From assembly GCA_012931725.1 (NCBI GenBank), contig CM022951.1:18688330-18752329 (forward strand): a stretch of 64,000 nucleotides of DNA. Direction: 5' to 3'. The notes under the pieces are model-generated. The model was not told the DNA's origin, did not search any database, and was given only the letters and a program-made list of their open reading frames with translations. Of this stretch, positions 22,871 to 36,498 are shown piece by piece. The DNA comes from Litsea cubeba. Lineage: Eukaryota; Streptophyta; Magnoliopsida; Laurales; Lauraceae. The position numbers and the translations under genes were made by a program. Position 1 is the stretch's first letter, and each line of letters begins with the position of its first letter.

Positions 22871-25800
22871 AATAAACTAAATTTGGGCTCAGTTCATATT
22901 ATTGTTTGATATCAAGCTTTGCCAGGAGCCTGGAACTTGTACAAAAACAGAAGCAAACATTTTTGGATTCATTACATTAGGCCAAGATCAACAAATAAAA
23001 TGGAAAGCAAGTAAGGCCTTGACAGGCCAAGTGGCCAACTAATTTTTTATTGGATTTGGATCCAACATGATCTAAGTTCGACACCAAAATGACCTGTCCG
23101 TAAACAAATCCGGGCCTGTTAGGCACTTTACTTGATTAGTAAAATTCAAGTAAAGCCTCTATTTTTCAGACAAGGGATCACATCAATAACATTTTAATTC
23201 AAAATTCCCTCCATCTTTAAAAAAAAAAAAAAACAACCTTCTTTATTCACTAAAAGACAAAAAAGCATACTTTTATATACAAAAAGTCAAAAAGTCCAAT
23301 ATAAAAATACCAAAATTTGAAAAAAAAAAAAAAAAAAAAAACAACACCCATAATCCCGTTAAAGGCCATCACCAGAAAAACTAAATGAACCAATTGAAAG
23401 TGAGAGAATAGTAAAATAAACCCATAATAAAAGGCAACAGCATGCAAAAGAATATCATAAAAAATAACAAACATACAAAAACTCATAGATATTAATAATT
23501 AAAGAAATTATAATATAAAAAATTTAAAAGAAACAAACAAACAAATAGAACCCAATACCCAAAAACCAAAAACTGAAACATAAGAGGGAGGAGAAAATAT
23601 AAATCCTTTAAAACTCATTAATTACCAGAAAAAGTAAATAAACCAAATCCAATTGAAAAAAAATAAGCCCAAAGAAAAAATAAAAAAGAAAATCAATGAA
23701 AACTAAAAGAAAAACATAGAGCCCTTAGATGATTATGACTTATCTTACCTTACCTTACCTAAGTCGTATCTAAACAATTTCACAGGTAAAACATGAGTAT
23801 AAATAAATGATACAAAATATTTCATGTCCTACATCAAGAATACAGGAAAATAAGGTCAAATATATAGAAAACACAAAGAAAAAATAAATTTGGGCTATAA
23901 TTAAATAGATATCAAAGTAAACTTAGGACCATCATCACAAAAACTCACAAAAATGATATGGGGCTATAATTAAATAGATATCAAAATAAATTTAGGACTG
24001 TCATCACAAAAACAATCTAATCTAATCTAGTAATTAAGGGGATTGTCTCCCAATTTTAGAAGGGAGACATTACAAAAATGGAGAGCTCTCCAATAAACAT
24101 GCCGTCTATATAAATATTGTAATCGAAAGTTAATTTATCTAATTAACATCAATATGTTTCAAATAGAAGATAAAACATAGAGCAGAAAATAAGAAAAGAT
24201 TACAACAACACGACGCATATAAAGTAGACATTAATAAACGCATAAGCATTAATTACTTGAACAATTATTCGAGTAAAATAAATAAATAAACCCTTTCCTA
24301 CAAACTCATCAAATTGAAAAACCCAAATCAATGGACAGCAAAGAGAAGATGAAGAAGACAAATTTTTAGCATCCATAATATAATAACATAAAGAAAATGA
24401 AAATGAAAATAAATAAAGAACTAAAAGAAATAAGAAATGGTGGGAAAAGTGGTTTAAAAATAGATAAATAAACCTAAAGATTGTCTACATATGATTACAT
24501 ATGATTAATCTTTCTCTTCATAGATACGTGCCCTCATAAGAAAAGATGCACATACAAATGCTTGAATCCATGCTTAGGGTCCGAGACATTTAACAGGCCT
24601 TGGATCTCAGCCTTGGTTCTTGGGCCCAATGGATCGAATTAGGTCCATTTTTATGTATACTATTTAAGCCGAGGCTCAGGTGATGAGATCTCTCATGAGA
24701 GACAGAGTTTTTTTTTAACCACGTGAGACCCCCTATGATCAATCCAATCCCATCAAACTTATTAGTCTCCTTGAATTAGCACAAGCCCAGATTTGATACT
24801 CATCCCAATTATTACTTATTGTTGGATTGAAATCCTAAAAATTTATTACCTTCTAAAACCATTCAACTTCAGGGTCATAGATTGAGTTATTATAATGATC
24901 TAATAAAGTTAAAATTTTGCATTCTTAGCCGACTATTGAAACTGAAGTTTGGCGTAAAAAAATTGGAGAAATTAACCACAGTAAAAATGTACTAACAATG
25001 CTTACAATTTACTTACAATGCTTTTGGTATGGTCTTGAAGCTAGTGGTATTGAGTATGATGAAAAATAAGAGAAAGTTTCAGATATCATCACACAAAAGA
25101 AATGGAAACGAAAATTAAAAAAAAAACTCAGATAAAAACCCTAAATAGCATAAAGAAAAATCAAATGAATAGAAAAAGGAAAATCAAGAAATGGCATTCA
25201 AGTATTCGCATGGTCAATATATTTACATAATGAGGATGATAGCAGTGCTCTCTTGGTATTTTCAGAATAATGAGAAGATGAAGAATACAAGCTAAAAGGA
25301 TTTTTTTTTTTTTATAAGAAAGGGAGATTCATTAACAGAGGAAGCTAACAACCAAGCTACAACACACAAAAAAATTCATAATACCTAATATATTGAGAAA
25401 GAGAGAAGAGAAAAGAAAAGGAAAATGGTAGATGAGAGAGAGTTTGTGTATATTTTGTATTCTTTCAATAGCTAAAAATGTAGATGTGAGAGAGAGAGAG
25501 AGTTGCTCTGGTTTGTTTGGACAGAGGTATGAAGAGCCATGCTTTTTCAAAGTAGCATGTCTCATTGGCTTTTATTTTTTTGTTTTTTGGGATAAAGCCA
25601 CCAATATGTTTAAACTAACTAAAGGAAAGGAAGGAGATGTTTTTGAATTGGATTCTTCTAAGATCATCCAAACTCTAAATTTCTCTTTAAATAAAAATTA
25701 AAATCGAAATTTAAGTTTCAGTTTTACAATCAATTGTGAAATTAGAGCTCAATTTTCTAATCAAATCCTATCCCTATAATATATAATAATAGATCGAATT

Positions 25801-28180
25801 AGACCAATGACAAAGCCAAGAAGTAAAATCATTAAACCAAAACCTACCATTATAATCAATCACCTCTTTGTTTTTCTTCACTATCAAGATTTTCCTTTCA
25901 AAAGATACAGCATATTATACATATCACTAGGGCACATGAGAATCTGTAAGGCATGGACAGAAGAAAAAAGCTAATTTGACCAAATGGGTACGTTTCCCTG
26001 ATTGATGATGATATAGCCTGTCCAGGTGTTAGAACCTCCTTTCATAAATGGGACAGTGGGTTATTACATGACATGCAAAGATCTGGTAGATTGGTGCTAA
26101 AGTGTTTTGGCATTTCCATCTTCCAACAGGATTGGATGGTCGTCAGAAATGATCTTATGCTGCATGTGGCTTCTAAAAGGAAAAGAGGTTAGAGGGTCAA
26201 TTCAGATTTCTGAAATGTGGTGTCCTTGTGTAATCAAAGGTCAGTAGAGGGCAAGTAGAACATGTGACCCTCTGCTGATCACGTGACCCACTGACCCCTG
26301 GTGGGTGTTTGGCAGAGGACCCCCAAGTAAGGGTTTTAGAGCCCTAGTTGAAGGGCCACAGAGCCAGTCTCCCTTGACCCTTCACATTGCATCTTATGCA
26401 ATGATGAAACCACCTTTTGTTTTGGAAACACACATTCTATCCTGTAAAGATAAGTTGTCCATTGATCCTTTTGGACTGATCTACTGTCTCACTCTCTGAT
26501 GACTATGATCAATGATGATCTCATAACAGGATGGATCCATTGATTGTCTTGCATGTGCATGGTTAATAGAAGGTACAGGTGGTGGCATGTAGACCCTGTT
26601 AGAAATCCTGAGGCTTTTACTGTAAATCCTGAGCAAGGAATGCTCACAGTGGTCCCACATATTGAAATTTCAATCTTCTCTGTACGGGGGCATTCCCAAA
26701 TTTTATCCTAATGGGAGTTGGTCCCCAACACAAAATGTGATTAATGAATAACTCATAAGATCAGGATGCTTTTTTTCCCTCAAACGGTCAATTTTACGGT
26801 CGGACCAATTATTTTTGGGGTAAAATTTGGAGATATCCCAATACACTACTACGGAGGCCTTTATTTTGAGTGGCTCCTATTTTAAATAAGTGGGAAACTC
26901 CATACTCCTAACTTAACCATGGTCTTCTTTGTAGATATATAAGGTGCAAGGCTGAAAATTCCCTACCTGGGTTGCCAAACCAATAACAACGCAAATTGCT
27001 AATTCAATAATTTCTAACCTAATTAATTCAAAGGTTAGTTTTTTTGTTTATTCCATTCTTTCTATACAATGCACTAATCCAATATATTAAGTATTTGGGT
27101 TGACCCTTTCAACTTCGAGGTTGATTTATGCTTTGTATCCCAATTAGTAAAATCAGATTTAAGTTTAGCATATACATGTTACCCATGGTGCTCCGCAGGA
27201 TCTCCACTCTGAACCTAACCAAGCATGTGACCCACTACCACCACTAGGTGCAACAAAAGAATTAGAGACTTTTATCAGAAAATTTGCCTTGGAGTTTGAA
27301 AGGACTGCAAAGTGAAAGAGTACCAAGTATTCACCATAGACTCTATGTTTTCAAGGATACTTTGGTTATTTATCAAAAAAATTTATAGAATCGATCGACT
27401 TGATTGAAAGAATTATGGAAAACTTTAATACTTTTTAAAAATATTCAAATTTTCATTCACTTTTTTTAAAAATGATCCAAAAGTCTTATACTTTTTGAAA
27501 GTTTCTCCATTTTCACAGAATTACTATGGACAAAGATTCCTCCATTTTAATATTGTTTAGAAGCCATGAAATGGATTTATGGCTGTAATGGGTCAGAACG
27601 AACCAAAGACAGATCTGGAGGCAACCTGAAAATATCAGATCTGGGACCTGAATATTGTAACATCATTACATTAGTACAGTTAAATATTACATCCTATTTA
27701 GGTTATAACAGCTAATTGGACACAGACAAGGTCAGAGATATGGCTGGATGTGGGTCTGGATATGGATCCTAGGGTTGGAACCATGACCTTGATTTGGACC
27801 TCATAAATTACAATTGAATATTAGTAAGCCCAAGTTAGATCCCAAAGGGTATGTCTCAGATAAATTCCTTTAAAAAACATAAAATGTTTCCCAGGGAGAA
27901 CAAATTTATGTTATATTCCCTGCAAACATTTTAAACGGCTTCATCACTTGAGGTCAAGCCAGCCTGTTTAGTATCAGGTTGACCTTTAAGCCCTTTACCC
28001 AGACTACAGGTCTGGAAATATTCTCTCTATCTCTTGAACTAAATATGTCACATTATCAGTCTGAGATAGACCCTAAACCTGCAGGTCAAACTGCCTTATG
28101 TGGGAGTGCATACAGCATACACAAGGGCCAGAAGCCCAAGGAAAGCCCTAGAAATGAATGCTTAAAATGGTCTGACCAAT
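22871..28180. other. AT-rich intergenic sequence
   Basis: No host gene or element border was recognised. It includes a poly-A-rich tract (23220-23345), an imperfect 69-bp duplication beginning GGGCTATAATTAAATAGATA at 23892 and 23961, and a GA run at 25488-25502. A T run at 25299-25312 followed by ATTCATTAACAG could be the end of a minus-strand LINE. Confidence 0.45.
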
Positions 28181-28239
28181 TGGATTCTTGAGTATAATGA
28201 TTAATCATTAAAATCTAAATAAGGAATGAGCAATGCATG

Positions 28240-29390
28240 AGTCCAATTACTTCAAATTATCAGATTCGAGAATCTGAAAAACATCCACAAAAGTTTCAAA
28301 TCCCTTGAGAGGCTCAAAATGTTTTTTTGTTGTTTCCTTCAAAATTGGAATATCAAATTCATGAAAATCAGCAATCCTTGATTCCATAGGCTCTGAGGAA
28401 TCGGAATCGTATTCCAAGAGGGACTCCTTACCATCCTCTTTTTCCAAAATTTCCTAGTGGGATCGGCTGAAACGTTGGGGATCGGAAAAGGGATCACGGG
28501 CTGGTAGGGTTCAAAGTCGGATTATTTTTCTATCGTACTACCAACACTACTCTCATCTCCACCCTTAGATATTGATTGTGTATTTGCGTGATCCGGTAAT
28601 AAAAAGTGGTCAAGGTTTTTCGGATCACATCCTCTTGTATCAAATGGAAAATTGAAGTTGTCAGGTCCCATATTTCTTGCTTAATGGTCTGACTGAATTC
28701 ATTTTGACTATGAGTAAATTCATTTTGTCTCTGAATAAATTTAGTGATCACATCTCCAAAGACTGCACCTCCAGGGGTGGTGGTGGGGGTACATATGAGC
28801 CCTCATAAATATGACCATTCAATTGATGGGGGCGCATATAACATATCTTGGAAAGGATATGCATACGACCCTTCCGGGGTTGGCTCTTGGGAGAGTTTTG
28901 AAAAATCATCCATGCGCCCATTTTCCCAACTGTAATCATGATGATCATCGCAATGTAGACTATGCATGTTACCTATGTTATTGGAACAAGGTCATTGATA
29001 AGCATTGGCTTCATTCTCTATTTCTCGCAACACCTCTATGTGATAATCGGACCTTGTTGGACAAGTCCATGAAGATTAGGTGTTGTGTCCACATCCTCCC
29101 CACATGTTCATAGATGAGGAAGTGTTTGCATGTGTGGGGTACAAGTAATCACGCAAAGACCTTTTGGATCGGTCATCTTTCATTCCTAGCTAATTTGGTT
29201 GTAGGTGACCAATTAAGCTCTTCTTAGCCCGTTGAGTCCCACTCAAATTCTCACATCTTTCATATTCAATGGTGTCACTAAATGAACCGGGAGATTTTGA
29301 GAAATTGAGATTTTCAAGAGACCTCTTGATTTGCAATCCTTTTTCTTGGGACATTGTTCAAATATGGAATCAAGAGAGAAGGGTGGCCAC
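28240..29390 (-). pseudogene. Athila-like Gypsy gag remnant, minus strand
   Basis: On the minus strand, a gag start SLRDYLYPT (about 29150) resembles the KDCMYPIRTT start of the plus-strand gag at 54500. Further in, a spacer with EGSYAYPFQ, a FGDVITKFIQRQNEF stretch (28735-28690) and an acidic C-terminal part (28447-28247) follow. Several stops break it. Nothing of protease or polymerase remains to its left. Confidence 0.6.
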
Positions 29391-29913
29391 TTTTTTTTTT
29401 TTTAAATACTAATGAAAAAAAAACTAATCTAGAACAATCACCTAATTGCTCTTAAGGTTGTACGGTGCACTTAGGCCTCCAACGTGGTCCTATGAAACCA
29501 ATTCAGCCAGGTAAGCCCCCAAGTAAGTTGAGGGGTCAATATGCACTTGGCAAGGGTCCTGCTTAAAACCCACTTTCCTCAAACAAGAGACTTGTTTTCC
29601 TTTTTGTGGGACAAGACCTGCCTAGACACTGAGGTGATCAAGGAGCGCAATTGGTGCAATCCTCGGTGGACTTTCCTTCCTTTAGAGCTACCTACCAAAA
29701 ATAAATCCTAAAAAGAAGCAAGTTAAAAAAGTTTTAGTAACTTATTGGGATTTTATAAAAATCGGTGATGTGAGTTACTAGCATTCCATGCACTTTCCTA
29801 TTCTAGTTAGGGTAGTTCTACCATTCCATGCATTCACCCATATTTCTAGAAAGATGCCGAAAGTAACACACAATTATAATAGAAAAATCACAAAGTTACC
29901 TTAACTGGCGCTT
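29391..29913 (-). other. Leader of the minus-strand Athila-like element
   Basis: The reverse complement shares long blocks with the plus-strand leader at 53940-54200: GATGTCTAGG-like text, GACCCTTGCCAAGTGCA, ACTTACCTGG and TTGGAGGCCT(T/A)AGTGCAC. This shows the two elements are related and lie in opposite orientations. Confidence 0.75.
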
Positions 29914-29930
29914 CCCCGGCAACAGCATCA
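29914..29930 (-). promoter_or_regulatory. Decayed tRNA-Asp-type primer site
   Basis: On the minus strand it reads TGATGCTGTTGCCGGGG, three changes from the intact TGGCGCCGTTGCCGGGG seen at 53082. The CATCAAGTTTT-like spacer on its LTR side is also shared (ATCAAGTTTT). Confidence 0.8.
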
Positions 29931-29936
29931 AAAACT

Positions 29937-32560
29937 TGATCGGACCCCAAGTGCAAGGGTGTGAGTGTAGTAATAATTGGTGAGATCAGGTCGATCCACA
30001 AGGAGCAATGTCGATTAAGAAACCTTCTAACTTGATCCTGTCTTAATTGGAAACTAAATCTAGCCTAAATAAGGAATGAAACAAATTACAAAAAAAAAAA
30101 AAAAACTAATAACTGAAAATTAACAATTACAACTTCCCAAACAAGAAAATAAACCAAACTAGGAAAACCCTAAGCTATACAACCCTAAATATCTAAAAAC
30201 CTGTAAAAAAAACACACATCAAAACAACCAATTTAAAATAAAATTACCTAAATTAAATCGTGATTCCCAAGACCAATTTCAATACAATTATGAATGATGA
30301 ATGAAGCTCTAGATGCAAATAATGCAAATCTAGATAAGTTTCTAAAAACATTATGCATGTTGAAAAATTCTGAGTATGGAAAAATTCTTGTGCACAGGCC
30401 TATTTTCACGGGACTATATGACCTGTCTGAGGTGCTCTAAATCTAAATCTAATAGTTGGAATCAATACTCTGATGATGCATGGAAACAATAACAACAAAA
30501 AAATAGAAGTGAAAAACGACTTAAAACAAAAAAGATATGATAACCTAAAGATGCCTAGTTGAACCAGTAATGCTACTAAAATCTAATTGCAGACTGTCCG
30601 ACTACACCTGTTTAGGCCACTGTTTACCCCACTTCCTAAACTTGTTTCTCTCTGAAATTCTAGGGTTTCAAAGACTTGTTTCCAAATATTAATTCTGCAA
30701 AATTTCATTGGAAAATAACAGCGTTTGCCTGGTTTTCAAATATTGAACTTTTGGAAGAAAAACAGTCTGAATCTGATGCAATAGTTTTTTTTTTTTTTTT
30801 CACTATTCACGTTCCAGGTCCGAATTTGATCTTTCTAATCAGTCAATTGTCTCTGATTTCCAGCAACAAAACATAAGTTTAAATGCAATTCCTAATTCTA
30901 ATGTATGCATTAGGTACTTTCCAACCATAGACTATGCAAAGAAAAAAATAAAAATGTGCACAACCAAACATAGAAAAATGCAAACTAGTATTTCTAATTC
31001 AGAAAAGCCTCAGTATAAAAAATCAGATAAATAAATAAAATTAAAAATAAGAATGGTGGGGAAAATAAAAGCGAAAATAATATACCAAAGATCTAAAAAC
31101 TTGACAATGGTCTAAGCATCGAAAATACGGGCTGTGTAGTTCTTCTCTCTTCTCAGAGTAGAGAAAGATGCAAGTTAGAATTATGTGATTTCTCTCGACT
31201 CTAATTCGCCTCTTTTATTCTCAATACTTAGATCTAAGCATATGACATACTGTCTCCAATCATAACATATCAAAGATGCTAGACATAGAAAGTTTAAGTC
31301 ACTTACACTAAGAAGAACTTGAGCACGTAGAATCAATCGAAGTTGTCTTTATTCCTTGATAATTGAGTACACAAAATTAATGCTCTTCTCTCTTCATCCT
31401 CTCAACATGGCCTCTCAACCTATGTCTAAAAGAATTAGAAGAAATAAAAGAAGAAGGGAACTTAGAGAGAGAAAAGGAATGGATGAAGTGCTGGAAGTCC
31501 TCTAGAGTGTGCAATGAGGCTTGGAGTTCCATGAAGGGGGCTGGTCTTTTTTATAGTTTTTCTTTCTCGCCTCCTTCTGCTTCAATTTGTTTCCTTTTTC
31601 ACCTTGATTATTTGCTTAATTCCCAAGCAATGCTTCTTACATGAAATGATTTTGAATTGTAGATAATTTCTTGCCAAATCGAGTGTCTTGAAGAACAAGA
31701 CATTCATGGGAGCTTTCTAGAATTTCTCTCAAAGATTGCTTGATGAAGTGGAGAGGAAACTTGCAAAAAATCGGAATTTCTTGCAATTCCCGCCTAAAAA
31801 TATAAGAGACAACTTCTCAAGATCATTTCTCCCTCATTTCAACTCCAATTGATGTAATCTTGGGCTCTACAGGTATCTACTCGAAAAGAGATTCCCAACA
31901 ATGGATAGAATGCACCAATCTAATACTCGGTTTGAGAGTTTTGGTCATTTTAAATTGCTGCTCCTGAGAAAATTTGGGAATAATTGTGCGAGTTAGAAGC
32001 TTCCTTGCATGGGTCAGCAATGGGGTGTGTGGGACCCATGTGGACGTCCAAAGCATACTTGGACTCCTTTCTTGCTTGATGTATTCATTCTCTTTCCAAT
32101 TTGGCTTGATTTCCTCACTTGCAATTTTAACTAGTCAACCTTTCTTGAAAACTTTCTAATTTCTATTCTCTCTTTCTTGCTTTTGAATTTCAAATTACTA
32201 AGCCACCAAATTCTTTCCAAATCTGATTTCCTTTTTCTCTTTCATGAATTTCCAAGTGAATCTTTCTGTCTTTGACTTTCCTTTTGACCTCTCTCTCACA
32301 TTTCATCAATGCGAGGGGCCATGCTCTTTATCTTCCCTACAAAAATTGAAAGAAACAAATTTACCATTAATCATATGTAAGAAAATATATGTGGACATGC
32401 ATGGGACCCTAACATGTCTAATGATGCACCAAAATGACAAACTTTCCAAAAATAGCACATGGCGCCAAATATAGCATGTATGCATTGATGAAGCCAAAAA
32501 ACTAATTTTGAGATTTCGAATGAGATGAATAACCCTAATTTCACAAAGCTCATGCAATGT
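29937..32560 (-). repeat. LTR of the minus-strand Athila-like element (outer border unknown)
   Basis: The LTR ends (minus strand) GGTCCGATCA just before the spacer and primer site. A TATA-like CTATAAAAAAG is at about 31546-31556 on the minus strand, followed by a leader with AGAGGACTTCC. The far border could not be placed, so the upper coordinate is a rough guess. Confidence 0.5.
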
Positions 32561-35390
32561 GATGAGTTTTGACTAAGTTTGATCTGATTTACAAATTTAT
32601 GCGCAAATGCATGTACGTATGAAATTTAGAGTATTTCTATGCAATTAATTAACCCCAACAAGTCCACAAATGTACATGAAATGATGACAATATGACCTAA
32701 TTTTCTTAATTAATCAGCAGCCACTTCTTAATTAATCAGCAAGGGTTTTGAAATAATGAGAATAAATCTTAAAAACGAGTAATTTGACATTGGTTACAAA
32801 TGTATTATAATTCAGTAAAAGTTTTCCTCATTCAAACAATATGGTTTTTTTCACTTCTTTAGGATTAAAATTTATAAGAGCAAAAACCCTTACTAATATG
32901 CTCCTCTTTCAGAATACTTGTTCCCTCATCCAGTGTAGATTACCAAGGATACAACCAAAATGATTAATTCGTAATCATACAAAAACAAAAGGTAGTTCCT
33001 TACCACTACAACCATTTTCTGGACACAAAAGGCATTCATTTTTTTCTTCAAAAGTATACAAATGTCATCTATTGATGAATGATTGGATAATTTCGAGATT
33101 GATTTCACATGCACAAAATACTTGGGCTAAACTCCACATGTTCATTTCTTTAGTTCCAACACTTTTTTTTTCTTTTTTCTAACCAAGATGTGAGGTTAAC
33201 TGTGAAAGATTTAAATGGTTCTTAATTTGAAAACATAAATATTTTTATCATAGGTTCTTCCAACCCACTTGCCAATTCAGCAAACACATTATATTCACTT
33301 ACAAGTATAAATTCTTTAATTTAGGCAATTTAGCAAACACATTTAATGCACCATTACAACTAGGAAAAAAAAACATGTACCTTGAGAAGGAGATCAAACA
33401 CAGTAAAAAATGAAGAAAAAAACACATGTCTTGAGAAGAGATCAAACGCGGAGAGAGAAAGTGGCGTGTGAGAGACATGCATTTATAGATAGGAGCATAG
33501 GATACGAGGAGAAGTTGAAAATGGAGTAAGATGAAGAGACATCAATGGGAGAGGGAAGGGGAAGAGTAAAGAAGAGTCGAGAGGATTTACATGTGGAGGC
33601 AGTACCTTAAAAATAAAAAAGGCAAAGCAGACAGGAGAAGGAGGCAGGAGGGAAGGGAAGGGATTCAGCTTCTCCACATGCTTATAGACATCCTCCTGCT
33701 GCTTTCCTCTTTCTACAGGTTTCTACATCTTTCCATGTGATTCCTGCTAAGATGCAAGTCGGCAACTGGGGGGGCCCATAGATGCAAGGTGCCCATCTAA
33801 GAGATATGTTGGTGGGGCCCAATGCATGCAACTATATTCTACCGATTTTTCATTTGGGATTTCTTTTGTTTATTCAGTATTCTCCATCTCATTCGGGTAG
33901 GTTTTTTTATTTTTTGTAATGTATTGGGAGCTTGGTTGTGTATGATGAAATGCATGTTCATTGGGTGGATAAAAATCAATTTTCTTAATTAATCGTAATG
34001 GAGTGCTTATGCAAGTAAATTGGGTGGATTTTAGTTTTCATTTATGGGTTTCTTTTTCTATAAGTTAGCCTGAACACCAAGTGTTTGATTATATGCTATT
34101 GAAGTTGTCCTTGCAGAATTTAATCACTCTTTAATAATTCTGTTCACTATAAGTTAGCATGAAGACCAAGTGTTTGATTATATGCTATTGAAGTTATCCT
34201 TGCAGAATTTTAATAATTCTTTCATAATTCCGTCCATGTTCATTTTTGGTACTGTATTTGAAATTAAGAAAGTGTTTCAACTTTCAATTCATATGCATCT
34301 AGATTCTTTAGATAACACCCAACACTTAAATAGGGTCTAATTACAGGCTCATTTGATGTTAGATGCTATCTAAGCGTCAAATGGATTATGGGAAGACTGT
34401 CAATTAATGTGTTTTAATGTTTTTGTTGGTTTCATGATTGATAAAGTTTAGTTCTTTATGCATATGTCAATTTGAGAAAAAATGGTGCCTTTTTTAAAAT
34501 TCAGGTTGTCGGTAGCTATCACTTGCCATTGATTTTTTTCTTTTGAGTAATTATCATTTGCAATTGATTGTGTTGCAAGACTTAACAATTTGGCTATTGT
34601 AAATGGCATTATTCAAGAGAAGATTTTAAATATGTATATTTTAGAATTCTTGTTCTTCTAAGTTTCTGTTGGTGTGCTTGAACAAAAAAAAAAGAATATA
34701 GGCTTCAATATAATTATATGTGATCTACCAATAATATGCACTTGTTTGGTATTGCACGGTGTATTAGTGCTAGGATGGAGACTCCAGGAATATTGGGATT
34801 CCAATCAGTTCGTTTTAAAGTTCCCTATAACAAGTACAGATCTTGACACATACTTCAATCCCAATTCATGTTTAGAGGAGCATAGGCATCAAACTGTAAA
34901 GAATCATTTTCCTAGTCATATGATAATTATGTTTGAAATATAACGAGGGAATTATATTGTATTTTTGTCCTCTCTTTCAATCAGTGGGTTTAATAATTGT
35001 CAACCTGTCTCTTTTAATGGGCGGGTTTAATCATCGTCGTCATCATCATCATTTCTCCCTCCCCCTCTCTCTTTAATTAACTAAATTATATGAAACTGGG
35101 ATAGGTTTAGTCAATATTTCAGTTTAACAAATATGATGATAAAAAAACAAAACAAAAGAATACAATACTAATAAGATACAATTTGTCTAAAGTAGAACAA
35201 CGAATTCGACATTGAATATCTGCCAATTCAACCAATAGAACCCATGACAAAATACATGACAAATCATATAAAGAAGTGGGAATTGAACATGGGCCATGAC
35301 CTGAAATGGGTCTTTTTAATTTATCATTCTGAGGAAAAATAGAAAGGTAGTACAAAAACCATTCTCATGTAAACCACATTCATTGTTAGA
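32561..35390. other. AT-rich intergenic sequence
   Basis: No gene was recognised. It contains the tandem duplication at 34068-34225. Confidence 0.45.
34068..34225. repeat. Two-copy tandem repeat, 79 bp
   Basis: CTATAAGTTAGC starts both copies (34068 and 34147). They share ACCAAGTGTTTGATTATATG and CCTTGCAGAATTT, with few differences. Confidence 0.9.
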
Positions 35391-35406
35391 TAATCCCAAT
35401 CCCAGA

Positions 35407-35580
35407 TTTTTTTTTTTTGGCCATCGGAGGGTTTCAAACCTTTTGGGTTGGAGTAATCCCTCCGGGCCCAAAGGGAAGCAAGATAAACTCCCTTGTAGCC
35501 CAGTGTGATAGTGCAGTTTTGAACTTACAACCTCCGGGTGCAAACCTTGGTCCTAGACCAACTGAGCTACCCCTTAGGGT
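35407..35580 (-). mobile_element. tRNA-derived SINE with long target duplication
   Basis: On the minus strand the body starts AACCCTAAGGGG, carries A box TAGCTCAGTTGG and B box AGTTCAAAACT with tRNA-like spacing, and ends in poly-A (T run 35407-35418 on the plus strand). Flanks AATCCCAATCCCAGA (35392-35406) and TATCCCAATCCTAGA (35581-35595) form an imperfect target duplication of about 15 bp. Length is about 174 bp. Confidence 0.88.
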
Positions 35581-36114
35581 TATCCCAATCCTAGATTATA
35601 ACATAGGATTAATCAAACAACCTATCTTCTTATGAACTACTGTTGGGATTAAATTTAACGATTTCAATAGGTGGCTCCCATAGTAGAGCTCTATTGTCTT
35701 ACCTCAAGATCAGTTTTCACATATATATAGGGGATTTTACGGGAAAGGTCCCGGAATACAGCTATTCATCGAAAATGGTCCTTGCAAATTATACAACACT
35801 AATGGGGTCCGTCATGCACTGTTTCGCTTTTTTTTTTTTCCAACTTTGAGAGGAGTGACGCTAGCGTCGCTCGTATCTGACAGGAGAGACACTAGCGTCA
35901 CTCGTCACGGCATCTCCTAGTCTCTCCTTTTTCCTCTCCTCCTCCTCTTTCTCCATCTCCGATTTCAAGAAGATCAAACTGAGCCCTAATTCATTCCTCG
36001 CCAGTACTGTGGGTGCTATGATGGTTCCTTATTAAACCCTTTTTAAGGTTTTGATACAATTACTATCAGGTGGTTGCATGGCCTCCCAGTGTTCCAATGT
36101 TTAGAGGAGAAAAA

Positions 36115-36450
36115 CTAGTGAGAGGATAGAGGAGGTTTATATATATGAAAAAAAAATAGTAGAAAGGAAAACCTTTTAATATGGGACGAAGAAACCATCA
36201 CATGGAACTGAAGAGAAGGGCGATGTTGACACTTGACAATCTCTAGGGAATGTCCAAAGAAGGATTCTATCTTTGTCGTGTGAGGTTGGGAATAATGGAA
36301 TACGGATTGGATTCTCTTTTTAGGCATTTTGGTTTCCCCGCTTTGGAATATGGCCTGAGCCTTCCCTTCCCTATCCTTCCCTTCCTGTAGGCAGGATTTA
36401 GGTCTGAAAGTTAAGGCCCACGCCAAACTGGACCTTGACAAAACCGGCAA
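36115..36450 (-). CDS. Open frame of 111 codons inside the MULE-like element
   Basis: This frame lies between the left inverted-repeat arm and the solo LTR, on the minus strand. It contains SLAWALTFRPKSCLQEG and a C-terminal SFLLFFFHIYKPP. I do not recognise the protein. It may be chance, a transposase scrap or a fragment of captured host sequence. Confidence 0.2.
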   Translation of the reverse strand: MPVLSRSSLAWALTFRPKSCLQEGKDREGKAQAIFQSGETKMPKKRIQSVFHYSQPHTTKIESFFGHSLEIVKCQHRPSLQFHVMVSSSHIKRFSFLLFFFHIYKPPLSSH

Positions 36451-36498
36451 TGCGATAGGGTTCGTTATTAGGATGAAGAAGAGCTAGCCAGGACTTCT

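Noticed and set aside
25432..25701. The 89-codon frame beside a GA repeat as a gene
   Set aside because: The translation is low in complexity around the repeat and carries no recognisable motif.
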